From positions 62,001-126,000 of the forward strand of contig NZ_FOTY01000002.1 of assembly GCF_900114715.1 (NCBI RefSeq): a DNA stretch of 64,000 bases. Reading direction: 5' to 3'. Origin of the DNA: Salibacterium qingdaonense. Lineage in GTDB: Bacteria; Bacillota; Bacilli; Bacillales; Marinococcaceae. The notes under the pieces were generated by a model. That model worked only from the letters and a program-made list of their open reading frames with translations, had not been told where the DNA came from and searched no databases. Positions 52,692 through 61,339 of the stretch are shown here, piece by piece. Made by a program: the position numbers and the translations under genes. How positions within the stretch are numbered: position 1 is the stretch's first letter; every line of letters begins with the position of its first letter.

Positions 52692-52991
52692 AATTATCCT
52701 CCAATATTATGTTATATTTAAATGTAATGTTCTCTAAATGGTTGTCAATTATTCCGTTTGAATTGTGGATTGTAATGTAGAAAGGGCGCTGCATAACATT
52801 TTTACATAGCTATACTTTTTAAAATTAGTCTGTTTGAAACGAATGATGATTTAGGTTGTGGAAATGGAAGTGAATTTTAGCAGGGTTGGAAGGACCATTA
52901 TGAAAATGAAGTTCAACACAATGGAATCGTCCCATTAAGTGAACTTCAATTCGAATCGGTAGTTGCAAATGTAAATATTCAACTGCCGTAA
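52692..52991. other. Gap with a possible short ORF remnant
   Basis: No complete gene. One plus frame at about 52881-52991 reads QGWKDHYENEVQHNGIVP and continues to a TAA that touches the ccsB stop; it has no start and may be the end of a lost gene. Nothing else recognisable. Confidence 0.3.
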
Positions 52992-54179
52992 TCATGCATA
53001 TGAATGCAGACCAGCTATAACCAGATTAACAAATATTAAATTAAACATGATAATAGCAAATCCTATAACCCCAAGCCAGGCCGATTTTTCCCCATGCCAC
53101 CCTTGGGATAATCGAAGGTGGAGATAAGCAGCGTAAAATAAAAATGTTATTAAAGCCCATACTTCTTTAGGATCCCATCCCCAAAATCTTGTCCAGGTTA
53201 TTTGGGCCCAAATCATAGCAAAAATGATACCGCCCAGGGTAAACACCGGGAACCCAATGGCAATGGCTCGATAACTGACCTCATCAACAAATTTCGGATT
53301 AATCCCTTTTAAAAATGGCTGCAAAGCACCTCCTACCGGTTTGCGCAATACGAGTCTCAATACCCAATAGAGTGCCAGACCTGTTAGGACAGACCAGATG
53401 ACGGTATTTGCATCATCACTTCGCATCCATACCGGCATGTTAAAAAAGGGCTCCATGGCTCCCGGGGTTTGAAGAACTCCTTTATTTGGTCCTACCAGAG
53501 CTGGAAGGTTATAAATCATTTCTCCGTCACTGCCTGTTTCATCTACATACGTAAAAGCAGCTTGATATTCGAAAAGTTTGAAAATATAACGAATCAATAT
53601 AAAACCGCCAACACTGATTAAAGTGTATATAATGAACTCCAGCCAAAATACTTTTTTGTCGTTTTTCGTAAAATCCAACGTCCGGATTAGATAAATAAGA
53701 CCGGCGGCAAACCCTATTGCTAAAATGCCTTGACCTAAAGCCGTAGTCGTTACATGTATTTTTAACCAATTACTTTGCAAAGCAGGGATAAGAGGCTCTA
53801 CTTCGGAAGGGAAGACCGAAGCAAATGCGATAATTAACATCACAAATGGCATGGTGAACATGCCTAAGAAATTTGTTTTATAAATAGCATACAAAATAAT
53901 AAAGCCAAAACTGATAGCTATTCCTAAAAACGTCGTGTATTCAAACATGTTACTTACAGGAGCATGTCCTGCGACAATCCACCTGGTTATAAAATAACCG
54001 AAAGACGATGCAAAACCAGTGATTGCAAATATATATCCAAAACTTCCCCAACGATTTCCAGTGACTGCTCCTTGTTTATCACGCCATTTTTTCCCTGTGA
54101 CAGATACCGCATAACTTATTGTAGACATGAAATACATGAAAAAAGCGAGCAGTAACAGATTTTGACTAATCTCAATCAT
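52992..54179 (-). CDS. ccsB: Cytochrome c biogenesis protein CcsB/ResC (CcsA superfamily)
   Basis: A 395-residue heme-handling membrane protein with about eight spans. The tryptophan-rich heme motif reads RFWGWDPKEVWAL, with flanking conserved histidines (HGEKSAWLG, KIHVTTTALGQ). CcsB/ResC and ResB together attach heme to apocytochrome c outside the membrane. No resB gene is present in the island part seen, so it either works with the host ResB or a ResB gene was lost. SD AAGGAAGG precedes ATG 54179. Confidence 0.9.
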   Translation of the reverse strand: MIEISQNLLLLAFFMYFMSTISYAVSVTGKKWRDKQGAVTGNRWGSFGYIFAITGFASSFGYFITRWIVAGHAPVSNMFEYTTFLGIAISFGFIILYAIYKTNFLGMFTMPFVMLIIAFASVFPSEVEPLIPALQSNWLKIHVTTTALGQGILAIGFAAGLIYLIRTLDFTKNDKKVFWLEFIIYTLISVGGFILIRYIFKLFEYQAAFTYVDETGSDGEMIYNLPALVGPNKGVLQTPGAMEPFFNMPVWMRSDDANTVIWSVLTGLALYWVLRLVLRKPVGGALQPFLKGINPKFVDEVSYRAIAIGFPVFTLGGIIFAMIWAQITWTRFWGWDPKEVWALITFLFYAAYLHLRLSQGWHGEKSAWLGVIGFAIIMFNLIFVNLVIAGLHSYA

Positions 54180-54204
54180 TTTTATCTTTCCTTCCTTATC
54201 ATAA

Positions 54205-54933
54205 TTAAAGAGATTTATTTTCTGCTTGTTCCTTGTCTAACCGTACAGCTTCAGACAGAGAATATCCCATCAGTATAATATAAATCGCCACAGAAATGAC
54301 TTTCCATGCTGCTCCTCCCACTTGTTGATCTCTAAGTGCAAAGGAACTATATACTGCTTCGCCTGAAAAAATAACGAAAATACCTAAAGGAGTGAATAAC
54401 ACTCCGATAACAACGATGTAAATAATGCTGGCAAATGGATTAAACGTGGTATCATTTTTGGCCGGTGAAAGGACGGGCCACCACATAAAAAAAGCAAAAG
54501 GAAGCATAATAATCATTGCGGTAATACGATACAATGGATTGGCGATGATAGTATCAAAAATAAATGGAACGTAATAGGCAGAAAATAAGATAGTGAACAA
54601 TGACGTGCAAATAATAGGTTTGGTTAGTATTTTTATAAACCTGTCTACTGTCTTTAGACTATAGAGGGGTTTTAACAAGCCGTCTGACATTCCAAGAAAA
54701 ATAAATATAGGTGCGATAAAAAAAGTAACGGTTTGCTGCATCATATGAACAAAAAAGATTGAGCTCCCCCATTCGAATAAGGGATTTACTTGTGCGATAA
54801 AGAAAAGGATAACACCTGTAAGGAACGAGAATTTTTTCGATTGGTTGATGTCTTCATACTTTGTTGCTTTGAAATACCAGCGGATTATAAATATAGTTAT
54901 TATGAGAAGCACAATACTCCATACATAACTCAA
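54205..54933 (-). CDS. ctaG: CtaG-type cytochrome oxidase assembly factor, copy A
   Basis: A 242-residue seven-span protein of the caa3-type CtaG family: SSIFFVHMMQQTVTFFIAPIFIFLG and AFFMWWPVLSP are family helices. In B. subtilis CtaG is needed for active caa3 oxidase, presumably for copper centre assembly. I start at TTG 54933, eight bases after AAAGGAGAG; it overlaps the stop of the preceding gene (TTGA). A second copy is at 55357-56232. Confidence 0.85.
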   Translation of the reverse strand: MSYVWSIVLLIITIFIIRWYFKATKYEDINQSKKFSFLTGVILFFIAQVNPLFEWGSSIFFVHMMQQTVTFFIAPIFIFLGMSDGLLKPLYSLKTVDRFIKILTKPIICTSLFTILFSAYYVPFIFDTIIANPLYRITAMIIMLPFAFFMWWPVLSPAKNDTTFNPFASIIYIVVIGVLFTPLGIFVIFSGEAVYSSFALRDQQVGGAAWKVISVAIYIILMGYSLSEAVRLDKEQAENKSL

Positions 54934-55325
54934 TTTTTTATCTCTCCTTTCTTTTTTATTTGTGATTGAAGTACAAAGAAACAAGTGAGATGTAACAGAT
55001 GTAGAAATATAAAACTAATGCTAAAAAATAAGATGCTGGACGAAAGTTTTGCATTAACAAATAGCGTCTGTTGTTGGAGGGTGCCAACAACCGCAATAAT
55101 TAATATGCTTGTACTTGTTCTACGTAATATTTTCTTGAGTGCAAAAACATTTTTGAAGAGTCCCATAATAGAAGTTGCGACAAACCAGTAGATGATAATA
55201 ACTACAATGAAAAAAATCTGATTAATAAAGCTAGTTGATAAGAATAAACTTGTGAGATAACCACTTGCGAAAAATAGTAAAATGTAGCTCAAGGGTAATG
55301 TGTAAAATAACAAACGAGAAATCAT
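54930..55325 (-). CDS. Unknown four-span membrane protein between two ctaG genes
   Basis: Not recognised. A 131-residue hydrophobic protein with four predicted spans, starting MISRLLFYTLPLSYILLFFA and ending in a short Lys-rich tail. AAAAGGAG precedes ATG 55325. Its stop overlaps the TTG of ctaG copy A by four bases, and it lies 31 bp after ctaG copy B, so the three are co-translated in one operon. A role in the same assembly process (CuB or heme insertion into the oxidase) is suggested by position only. Confidence 0.7.
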   Translation of the reverse strand: MISRLLFYTLPLSYILLFFASGYLTSLFLSTSFINQIFFIVVIIIYWFVATSIMGLFKNVFALKKILRRTSTSILIIAVVGTLQQQTLFVNAKLSSSILFFSISFIFLHLLHLTCFFVLQSQIKKKGEIKN

Positions 55326-55356
55326 GGTATACTCCTTTTATTAATGTAAAACTATC

Positions 55357-56232
55357 TTAAAAACGATTCTTTTTATTTGCATAGTGTGAATCAGGAATAT
55401 CACTAATTGTCAATTCTCCATCCTGTTGTTTTTCTTTGTTAAGCCATTGTTTAAAAACATATCCAATCGCAGATGCGTAAATGAATTCCTGGCTGATTTT
55501 CATGATAATACCTGCCAGCCTCTGGTCCTGATGGGCGTCTAAAAAACGGAAACTATCTGCCGTTTGCATCATCGTTTCTGGGTTGGTATATGTTTCGTAT
55601 AAAGGGCTTCCAGCAAAAATCATTAAAGCGCAGGCAGGGGTAATTAAGATTCCGTTAGCGAAAATATAGATAATGCGACGAAAGTCAGTAAAACGATTGA
55701 GCTCCGGTAAAGGAGCAAGAATGTGCCACCACATTAGTGCAGCAGAAGAAAATAGTGCTGCTTTAAAAACTATTTGAAGGAATGATACCTGCATCATATA
55801 ATCAAAAATGACTGGGAAATGGTAGAAAGAAAATAGAGCATTAAAACCAATTAACCCAAGAATGGGGTTAAGGATAAAACGATAGGTAATCATTGATTTC
55901 CTTTTCCAGTTTTTAATTCCAACTTGCAGCAGCCATTTAGGTATAGCTAGAAGAAGGAGCGGTACTCCCGCAAAATAAACAAACACCATCTGTATCATAT
56001 GAACACTAAATACGGAATGCCCTACCACAGAAAGAGGGCTTCCCCATCCCAAATATAAACATAGAAGAGCAAGTCCAAAGTATATTTTTTGGCGGACTGT
56101 GATAGATACTGAGCCCCTACCTGGTTTGGTTAGTAACCAATGAAAAAGAATTGTCATTGCTGCGAGCCCGATGATGACGTCAGGAGTCCATAACGTCCAA
56201 AAAGAAAATTCCTGAAATTTCGTTATAAACAT
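55357..56232 (-). CDS. ctaG: CtaG-type cytochrome oxidase assembly factor, copy B
   Basis: A 291-residue seven-span CtaG-family protein: GHSVFSVHMIQMVFVYFAGVPLLLL, MWWHILAPLPELN and a longer C-terminal cytoplasmic tail than copy A. The two copies are diverged paralogues, about 25-30% alike by eye. SD GGGGGAGGGG precedes ATG 56232. First gene of the leftward ctaG-X-ctaG-ccsB cluster. Confidence 0.88.
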   Translation of the reverse strand: MFITKFQEFSFWTLWTPDVIIGLAAMTILFHWLLTKPGRGSVSITVRQKIYFGLALLCLYLGWGSPLSVVGHSVFSVHMIQMVFVYFAGVPLLLLAIPKWLLQVGIKNWKRKSMITYRFILNPILGLIGFNALFSFYHFPVIFDYMMQVSFLQIVFKAALFSSAALMWWHILAPLPELNRFTDFRRIIYIFANGILITPACALMIFAGSPLYETYTNPETMMQTADSFRFLDAHQDQRLAGIIMKISQEFIYASAIGYVFKQWLNKEKQQDGELTISDIPDSHYANKKNRF

Positions 56233-56294
56233 ACTTATTTCCCCTCCCCCTGTAAAAAAATAAAGGTAATAAATAATAAAGAGGTGTCTAAACG

Positions 56295-56909
56295 TTGTTA
56301 AATATGTGGAATCGATTTATTTATAAATGCTGGTCTCCTTGGTACAATGTATTATTTAATCGAGGCAAATTTATGAAAGCGAGAAGCCGCATCTTTTCAT
56401 CTTATCCTTTCCAGGATAGTCAGCACATATTGCTCATTGGAGTCGGTACTGGGGCTGATTTAGCCCATATTCCTCTTTCCACAGTTAAGGTTACAGGAAT
56501 TGATTTATCACTAGATATGTTACATCGGGCGGTAAAAAGGTATTCCCATTCAGGAGTTCATTTTCTATACATGGACGCCGAGCATATGGCTTTTCAAGAT
56601 GACACATATCACGTTACCATTTTAAGTTTAATTTTGTCCGTTGTAGCATCGCCCGCCCAGGCTTTGAATGAAGCAATAAGAGTTACAAAACCGGGGGGAG
56701 ATTTAATCGTGTTCGATAAGTTTACGTCGAATAAAAAAAGATATGGATTGCAAAAATTGTTGAGCCCCTTCGTTCGTTTATTAGGGACAGACATCAATGT
56801 ATCTTTTGAAAACCTCGTAGAAAATGTGGAAGGGGATATAGAAATAATTCAAGAGACTCCTATTATGTTTAACGGCATGTACCGGAAAATTGTTTTAAGA
56901 AAAAAGTAA
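56295..56909 (+). CDS. Class I SAM-dependent methyltransferase (phospholipid N-methyltransferase / UbiE-like)
   Basis: A 204-residue soluble methyltransferase. Motif I is ILLIGVGTGADLAHIP, motif II acidic end VTGIDLSLDML, and VTKPGGDLIVFD is motif III. The opening NRFIYKCWSPWYNVLF resembles phosphatidylethanolamine methyltransferases and some quinone methylases. TTG 56295 sits eight bases after AAAGAGGTG. Menaquinone or a lipid would be attractive substrates in a respiratory island, but this is not shown. Divergent from ctaG copy B. Confidence 0.82.
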   Translation: MLNMWNRFIYKCWSPWYNVLFNRGKFMKARSRIFSSYPFQDSQHILLIGVGTGADLAHIPLSTVKVTGIDLSLDMLHRAVKRYSHSGVHFLYMDAEHMAFQDDTYHVTILSLILSVVASPAQALNEAIRVTKPGGDLIVFDKFTSNKKRYGLQKLLSPFVRLLGTDINVSFENLVENVEGDIEIIQETPIMFNGMYRKIVLRKK

Positions 56910-57025
56910 TGGAGACGACGCCCCAGTGTTTTATTGAAGTATATGTTCATCTCTTGAGGTTGAAGTTGGTGTAGTAGGTATCAGCGCCAATCCATTATGT
57001 TCTTCGAATTAGATTAGTCCCTGGA

Positions 57026-57205
57026 TCATCTCCACAGACTTATCAGTGTTTTCATAGTGTCAAGCTGTGCTGTTTTTCCTTCTATCTCTATAACAAAGGT
57101 ATTCGTATTGACTCCTCGTGTTTGCATCAAAATAAATAGAACAGCAAGACAGGGGACTGCTGTGCCTCCTTTCCTCTCTTTTTCTTCATTGACATTTGTT
57201 ACCAC
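57026..57205 (-). CDS. Small 59-aa protein of unknown function
   Basis: Not recognised. In the gap after the methyltransferase gene, a minus-strand frame with GTG start at 57205, seven bases after AGGAG, encodes MVTNVNEEKERKGGTAVPCL, then a hydrophobic stretch and EIEGKTAQLDTMKTLISLWR. It could be a one-span membrane peptide. Support is the ribosome binding site and coding style only. Confidence 0.4.
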   Translation of the reverse strand: MVTNVNEEKERKGGTAVPCLAVLFILMQTRGVNTNTFVIEIEGKTAQLDTMKTLISLWR

Positions 57206-57385
57206 ATCATTTCTCCTGAAACCATTGGCGGTCGAGTCAATTATAGTCTACTAATGATATTATTTCGTTTAAACAATTATTTGAATAAAGGTATTACAAT
57301 TTTTCAACAAGAACGAATACAAATATTCAAACATAAATTATAATGTTATGATCAAATTATGATTTGAATAAGAGGAGGCAGTGTC

Positions 57386-57774
57386 GTGAAGACAAAAAAT
57401 AATGCAAAGGACGTATGTGAGGTAACCTGTTTTAATCCTGAAAAATAGATCATATTAACAGTCAAATTGGTAACGCTGATGTGGACTATATGTCCATCAT
57501 GTTTAAAGGACTCGCGGAATCTAATCGTATGAAGATCATGCAGGCATTAATGATTGAGGAGGAACTATGTGTCTGCGATATTGCTTATTTGCTTGGTTCA
57601 CCGATTGCTAATGCTTCTCATCATTTGCGCTCCCTTTCAAAAATTGGATTATTAAAATTTCGAAAAGAAGGCAAACTCGTATGGTATTCTCTGGATGATG
57701 ACCACATACGGGACATTATTTCGTTAGCTATGGTTCATAAAGAGGAAAAGAGGAAAAGTCATGTCGGCCAATGA
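57386..57774 (+). pseudogene. cadC: CadC, cadmium/lead/zinc-sensing ArsR-family repressor, frameshifted
   Basis: Starts GTG 57386 after AGGAGG and reads MKTKNNAKDVCEVTCFNPEK then TAG at 57446. One missing base after GAAAAA (about 57446) restores a full CadC: DHINSQIGNADVDYMSIMF, the metal-site ELCVCDIAYLLG, PIANASHHLRSLSKIGLL and KEGKLVWYSLDDDHIRDI. Both N-terminal cysteines and the CxC of the sensor site are present. Product as read would be truncated; an internal start at 57481 could give the C-terminal 97 residues without the first metal ligands. AT-rich inverted repeat TATTCAAA/TTTGAATA lies 5' of it, a candidate operator. Confidence 0.85.
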
Positions 57775-59880
57775 TCATCATAAGCAGGTATATCGGATAA
57801 AAGGTTTCACCTGAGCAGGCTGTGCTAAAACATTCGAAGAGAATGTTCTGCACCTGGATGGTGTAGCAGACGCTGATGTCAATTTTGCGGCCTCGAAAGT
57901 AACGGTATATGGAGAAACAAGCGTAGAAGATTTGGAAAAAGCAGGATCCTTTGAAAACCTGAAGGTAGTACCCGAAAACCAATCATTTGAGGAGAAGGAA
58001 CAACCATTTTGGAAAAAGCATGGATCTGTCATTTTGTCGATCGTCTTTTTAATGGCTGCTTTTTTCGCTCATATATGGTCCGGGAAAGAAAGTCCGGTTA
58101 TCATTATGCTATACCTTTTATCGATCGTCATCGGCGGCAGATCTTTATTTTTAACGGGGATCAAGAACCTTTTTACATTTACGTTTGATATGAGAACGTT
58201 GATGAGTATCGCTATAATTGGAGCGGTTCTTATTGGGGAATGGGCTGAAGGTGCCATAGTGGTGATTTTATTTGCCATAAGCGAGGCCTTGGAAAGCTAT
58301 TCCATGGATAAGGCAAGGAACTCGATACGTTCTCTAATGGATATCAGCCCCAAAGAAGCACTTATACGAAGAGGTGGGGTGGAACAAACCGTCCACGTTG
58401 AGGACATTGAGATAGGGGATACTCTCCTTGTAAAACCCGGCCAAAAAATTGCGATGGACGGGGAAATTACAAAGGGAACTTCTACCATTAATCAGGCTGC
58501 CATTACCGGGAGTCCATGCCTGTCGAAAAAACGATTTCTGATGATGTTTTTGCCGGCACGCTGAATGAAGAAGGCATGTTAGAAGTTAAAGTGACCAAGC
58601 GTGTTGAAGATACCACATTGTCTAAGATTATTCATTTGGTGGAAGAAGCACAGGACGAACGCGCTCCTTCTCAAGCCTTCGTGGACCGGCTTGCTATGTA
58701 TTACACCCCATTTATTATCACTACTGCTTTTCTGGTAGCCTTGATTCCACCACTTTTCTTCCAAGCTGGTTGGGAAACGTGGATCTATCAAGGATTAGCT
58801 GTGTTAGTGGTAGGCTGTCCCTGCGCTCTTGTTATCTCGACTCCCGTTTCGGTTGTTACCGCGGTTGGCTCCGCTGCCAGAAACGGGGTATTGATTAAAG
58901 GCGGTGTTTTTTTAGAAGAGACTGGAGCCTTACAGGCTGTCGCGTTTGATAAGACCGGCACTTTGACAAAAGGGGAACCTGAAGTAACCGATATTGTCAT
59001 TCCTGATGAGGAGGGGGAAAAGGTATTATCTATTGCTGCCGCATTAGAAAAAAACTCGCAACATCCTTTGGCCGCTGCCATTGTAAACAAAGCTGAAAAT
59101 CAAAACGTGCTGTATGATAAGGTGGATGTGCAGGATTTTCATTCTATTACAGGAAAAGGAGTAAAGGGTTTTATTGATGGTGTACCTTATTACATTGGAA
59201 GTCCCTCCCTTTTTTCTGATATGGAGGTTCCTTGGTGGACCGTTGAGCAGGAAATGCAAATAAAACAGTCCCAAAAACAAGGGAAAACAGTTATTCTCCT
59301 GGGGACGGCAGAAAAATTATTAGGCATGTTTTCCATTGCCGATCAAACTCGTGAGAAAACGATAAATGCTATTAAAGCTCTTCATAAGCTTGGAATAAAA
59401 GAAACCATCATGTTAACGGGTGATAATAAAGAAACAGCAGAGGCTATTGGTCGTAAAATAGGTGTTTCCTCTATTCAGGCAAACTTAATGCCGGAAGATA
59501 AAGTGTCGTTTATTAAAAAATTGACCTCAAGTTATAAAAAAGCAGCAATGGTAGGAGATGGAGTGAATGATGCTCCTGCGCTTGCCAGCAGCACTGTAGG
59601 GATTGCGATGGGAGGTGCAGGCACTGATACGGCGCTTGAAACGGCTGATATTGCTCTGATGGGGGATGACTTAGATAAACTGCCGTTTACTATACGTCTA
59701 AGCCGGCGTGCCCTTACCATTATTAAACAGAACATTGGTTTTTCCCTAGGAATCAAAGCACTTGCTTTATTACTTGTGATTCCCGGCTGGCTGACGCTGT
59801 GGATCGCTATATTTGCGGACATGGGGGCAACACTTCTCGTTACCTTAAATGGACTCCGGCTGCTAAAGACAAAAGAGTAG
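57761..59880 (+). pseudogene. cadA: CadA, heavy-metal P1B-type ATPase, with a TGA and a frameshift
   Basis: ATG 57761 overlaps the cadC end. Intact features: cytoplasmic HMA domain start (YRIKGFT, then AGCAKTFEENV), transmembrane segments, [11 protein letters not shown] (CPC), phosphorylation site [29 protein letters not shown]. Lesion 1: at residue 18 the first Cys of the metal site is TGA (57812-57814), where relatives have Cys. Lesion 2: a missing G at about 58508-58510 shifts the frame inside the TGES actuator motif; the 3' frame resumes at [12 protein letters not shown]. As read, no full-length protein is made. A Zn/Cd/Pb exporter otherwise. Confidence 0.85.
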
Positions 59881-59916
59881 AATTTGAGAAGGCTGGGACA
59901 CGGCCTTCTCAAATTC
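59880..59916 (+). terminator. Terminator after cadA
   Basis: GAATTTGAGAAGGC pairs with GCCTTCTCAAATTC around a 9-nt loop, with CTTTACAT after. Confidence 0.7.
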
Positions 59917-59943
59917 TTTACATATAAAAAGGTGGGCAGAAAC

Positions 59944-60476
59944 ATGTCAAAAAAGAGAAAAAGGCTTTACTTTCGCGCTGCCATTTTAAGTGGACTGGCA
60001 GTTGTCCTTTCCTATGTCTTCTATATGAATTTAACTCAAAATGAATACACATATCGATAAAGAAAGGAGATACTGCCCCTAACTTCAGACTGCATACACT
60101 GGAAGGGAAAACGGTGGAGTTAAAGGATTATCGAGGTAAAGGAATTTTTTTAAATTTTTGGGGAACGTATTGTCCGCCTTGTGAAGAAGAAATGCCTTAT
60201 ATGGATCGTCTATATGCAAAATATAAGGATGAAGGAGTAGAAATTTTGGCTGTTAATGTTGGAGAGTCCGATTTGGCAGTGGATCGTTTTGTGAATCGGC
60301 ATGACTTATCCTTTCCAGTACCGATGGATCGTGAGAAAGAGGTCCTGGATCTTTATGGAATAAATCCTCTTCCGACCACCTTTTTAGTAGACAAAGAGGG
60401 AATCGTATTGGATATTATAATAGGTGGAATGACAGAAGAGAATATAGAAGGTTATATGGAACAGATTAAACCTTAA
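59944..60476 (+). pseudogene. resA: ResA-like thiol-disulfide oxidoreductase, frameshifted
   Basis: ATG 59944 opens MSKKRKRLYFRAAILSG, a signal anchor, and reaches TAA at 60058. One missing base at about 60057 restores a ResA protein: KKGDTAPNFRLHTLEGKTVEL, the active site FWGTYCPPCEEEMPYMDRLY (CPPC), AVNVGESDLAVDRF and PLPTTFLVDKEG (cis-Pro). ResA reduces apocytochrome c cysteines for heme attachment, together with CcdA, encoded next. The 3' frame lacks its membrane anchor, so as read it would be a cytosolic fragment. Confidence 0.85.
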
Positions 60477-60508
60477 TTTTTAAAATTTTAAAATAGGAGG
60501 TGTGTGTC

Positions 60509-61228
60509 TTGAGTGATCTCACTATCTGGCTTGCGTTTGGAGCTGGAATCATTTCCTTTTTATCTCCATGTGTGTTCCCGCTTATTCCGGCTTACTTAGC
60601 ACAGCTCACAGGAACAACAATATCGGAGAGTCGCGTTAACGCCACAAGAGGATTAATGGTTGTAAGAAGCTTAGGGTTTATTACTGGTTTTACCATTATA
60701 TTTTTGCTGTTGGGCGCTTCGTCTACTTTTCTTGGTCAACTTTTCAGCCAGTATAATAACATGCTTCAGCAAATCGGCGGAATTGTTATTGTATTGTTTG
60801 GTTTGCAGATGATGGGAATATTATCCATTAGAAGTTTAATGACGGAAAAAAGAATTCAAACGAAGAAGGAGAAGGGTTCAACGAGCTTTATAAGTTCCGT
60901 TATGTTTGGCTTGTTGTTTGCAGTAGGATGGTCTCCATGTGTTGGTCTTGTTTTAGGGTCGATTCTAACTCTTTCAAGTCAAAGTGACACGATGCTTACT
61001 GGTATGATGATGTTGTTTATTTATTCGATTGGCATGGGCATTCCTTTTTTATTTGTTACCATTTTTTATGCTAAATCCTTAAATAAAATTCGTCGTTTTA
61101 ATGTATATATGCCATATATTCAAAAGGCAAGCGGGATGGTTATGGTTGCTATGGGCGTTTTATTATTTCTTGGATACTACAAGATGCTATCCAGTTATCT
61201 TGCTCAGTTTGTTCCTTTTGGAATTTAA
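60509..61228 (+). CDS. ccdA: CcdA, thiol-disulfide electron carrier across the membrane
   Basis: A 239-residue six-span DsbD-gamma-family protein passing electrons from cytoplasmic thioredoxin to ResA. The two redox cysteines are in SFLSPCVFPLIPAYLAQL (Cys20) and WSPCVGLVLG. I start at TTG 60509, eight bases after AGGAGG, rather than GTG 60500. Adjacent to resA, as in cytochrome c maturation clusters of Bacillus. Intact, unlike resA before it. Confidence 0.9.
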   Translation: MSDLTIWLAFGAGIISFLSPCVFPLIPAYLAQLTGTTISESRVNATRGLMVVRSLGFITGFTIIFLLLGASSTFLGQLFSQYNNMLQQIGGIVIVLFGLQMMGILSIRSLMTEKRIQTKKEKGSTSFISSVMFGLLFAVGWSPCVGLVLGSILTLSSQSDTMLTGMMMLFIYSIGMGIPFLFVTIFYAKSLNKIRRFNVYMPYIQKASGMVMVAMGVLLFLGYYKMLSSYLAQFVPFGI

Positions 61229-61283
61229 AATATTACTTTTTGAAAAATACATCTGCTATTGAGTAAAGTTCTTTGCTTTTATA

Positions 61284-61305
61284 CGAACATATTTTCGTGT
61301 ATAAT
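61284..61305 (+). promoter_or_regulatory. LexA-type SOS box overlapping the uvrX promoter
   Basis: CGAACATATTTTCG (61284-61297) matches the Bacillus LexA box CGAACRNRYGTTYG with one mismatch, directly upstream of TATAAT (61300-61305). The box would block promoter use until LexA is cleaved. Confidence 0.7.
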
Positions 61306-61339
61306 ATGAAGGGACATCTTCTAAAGGGAGCATTTCATC

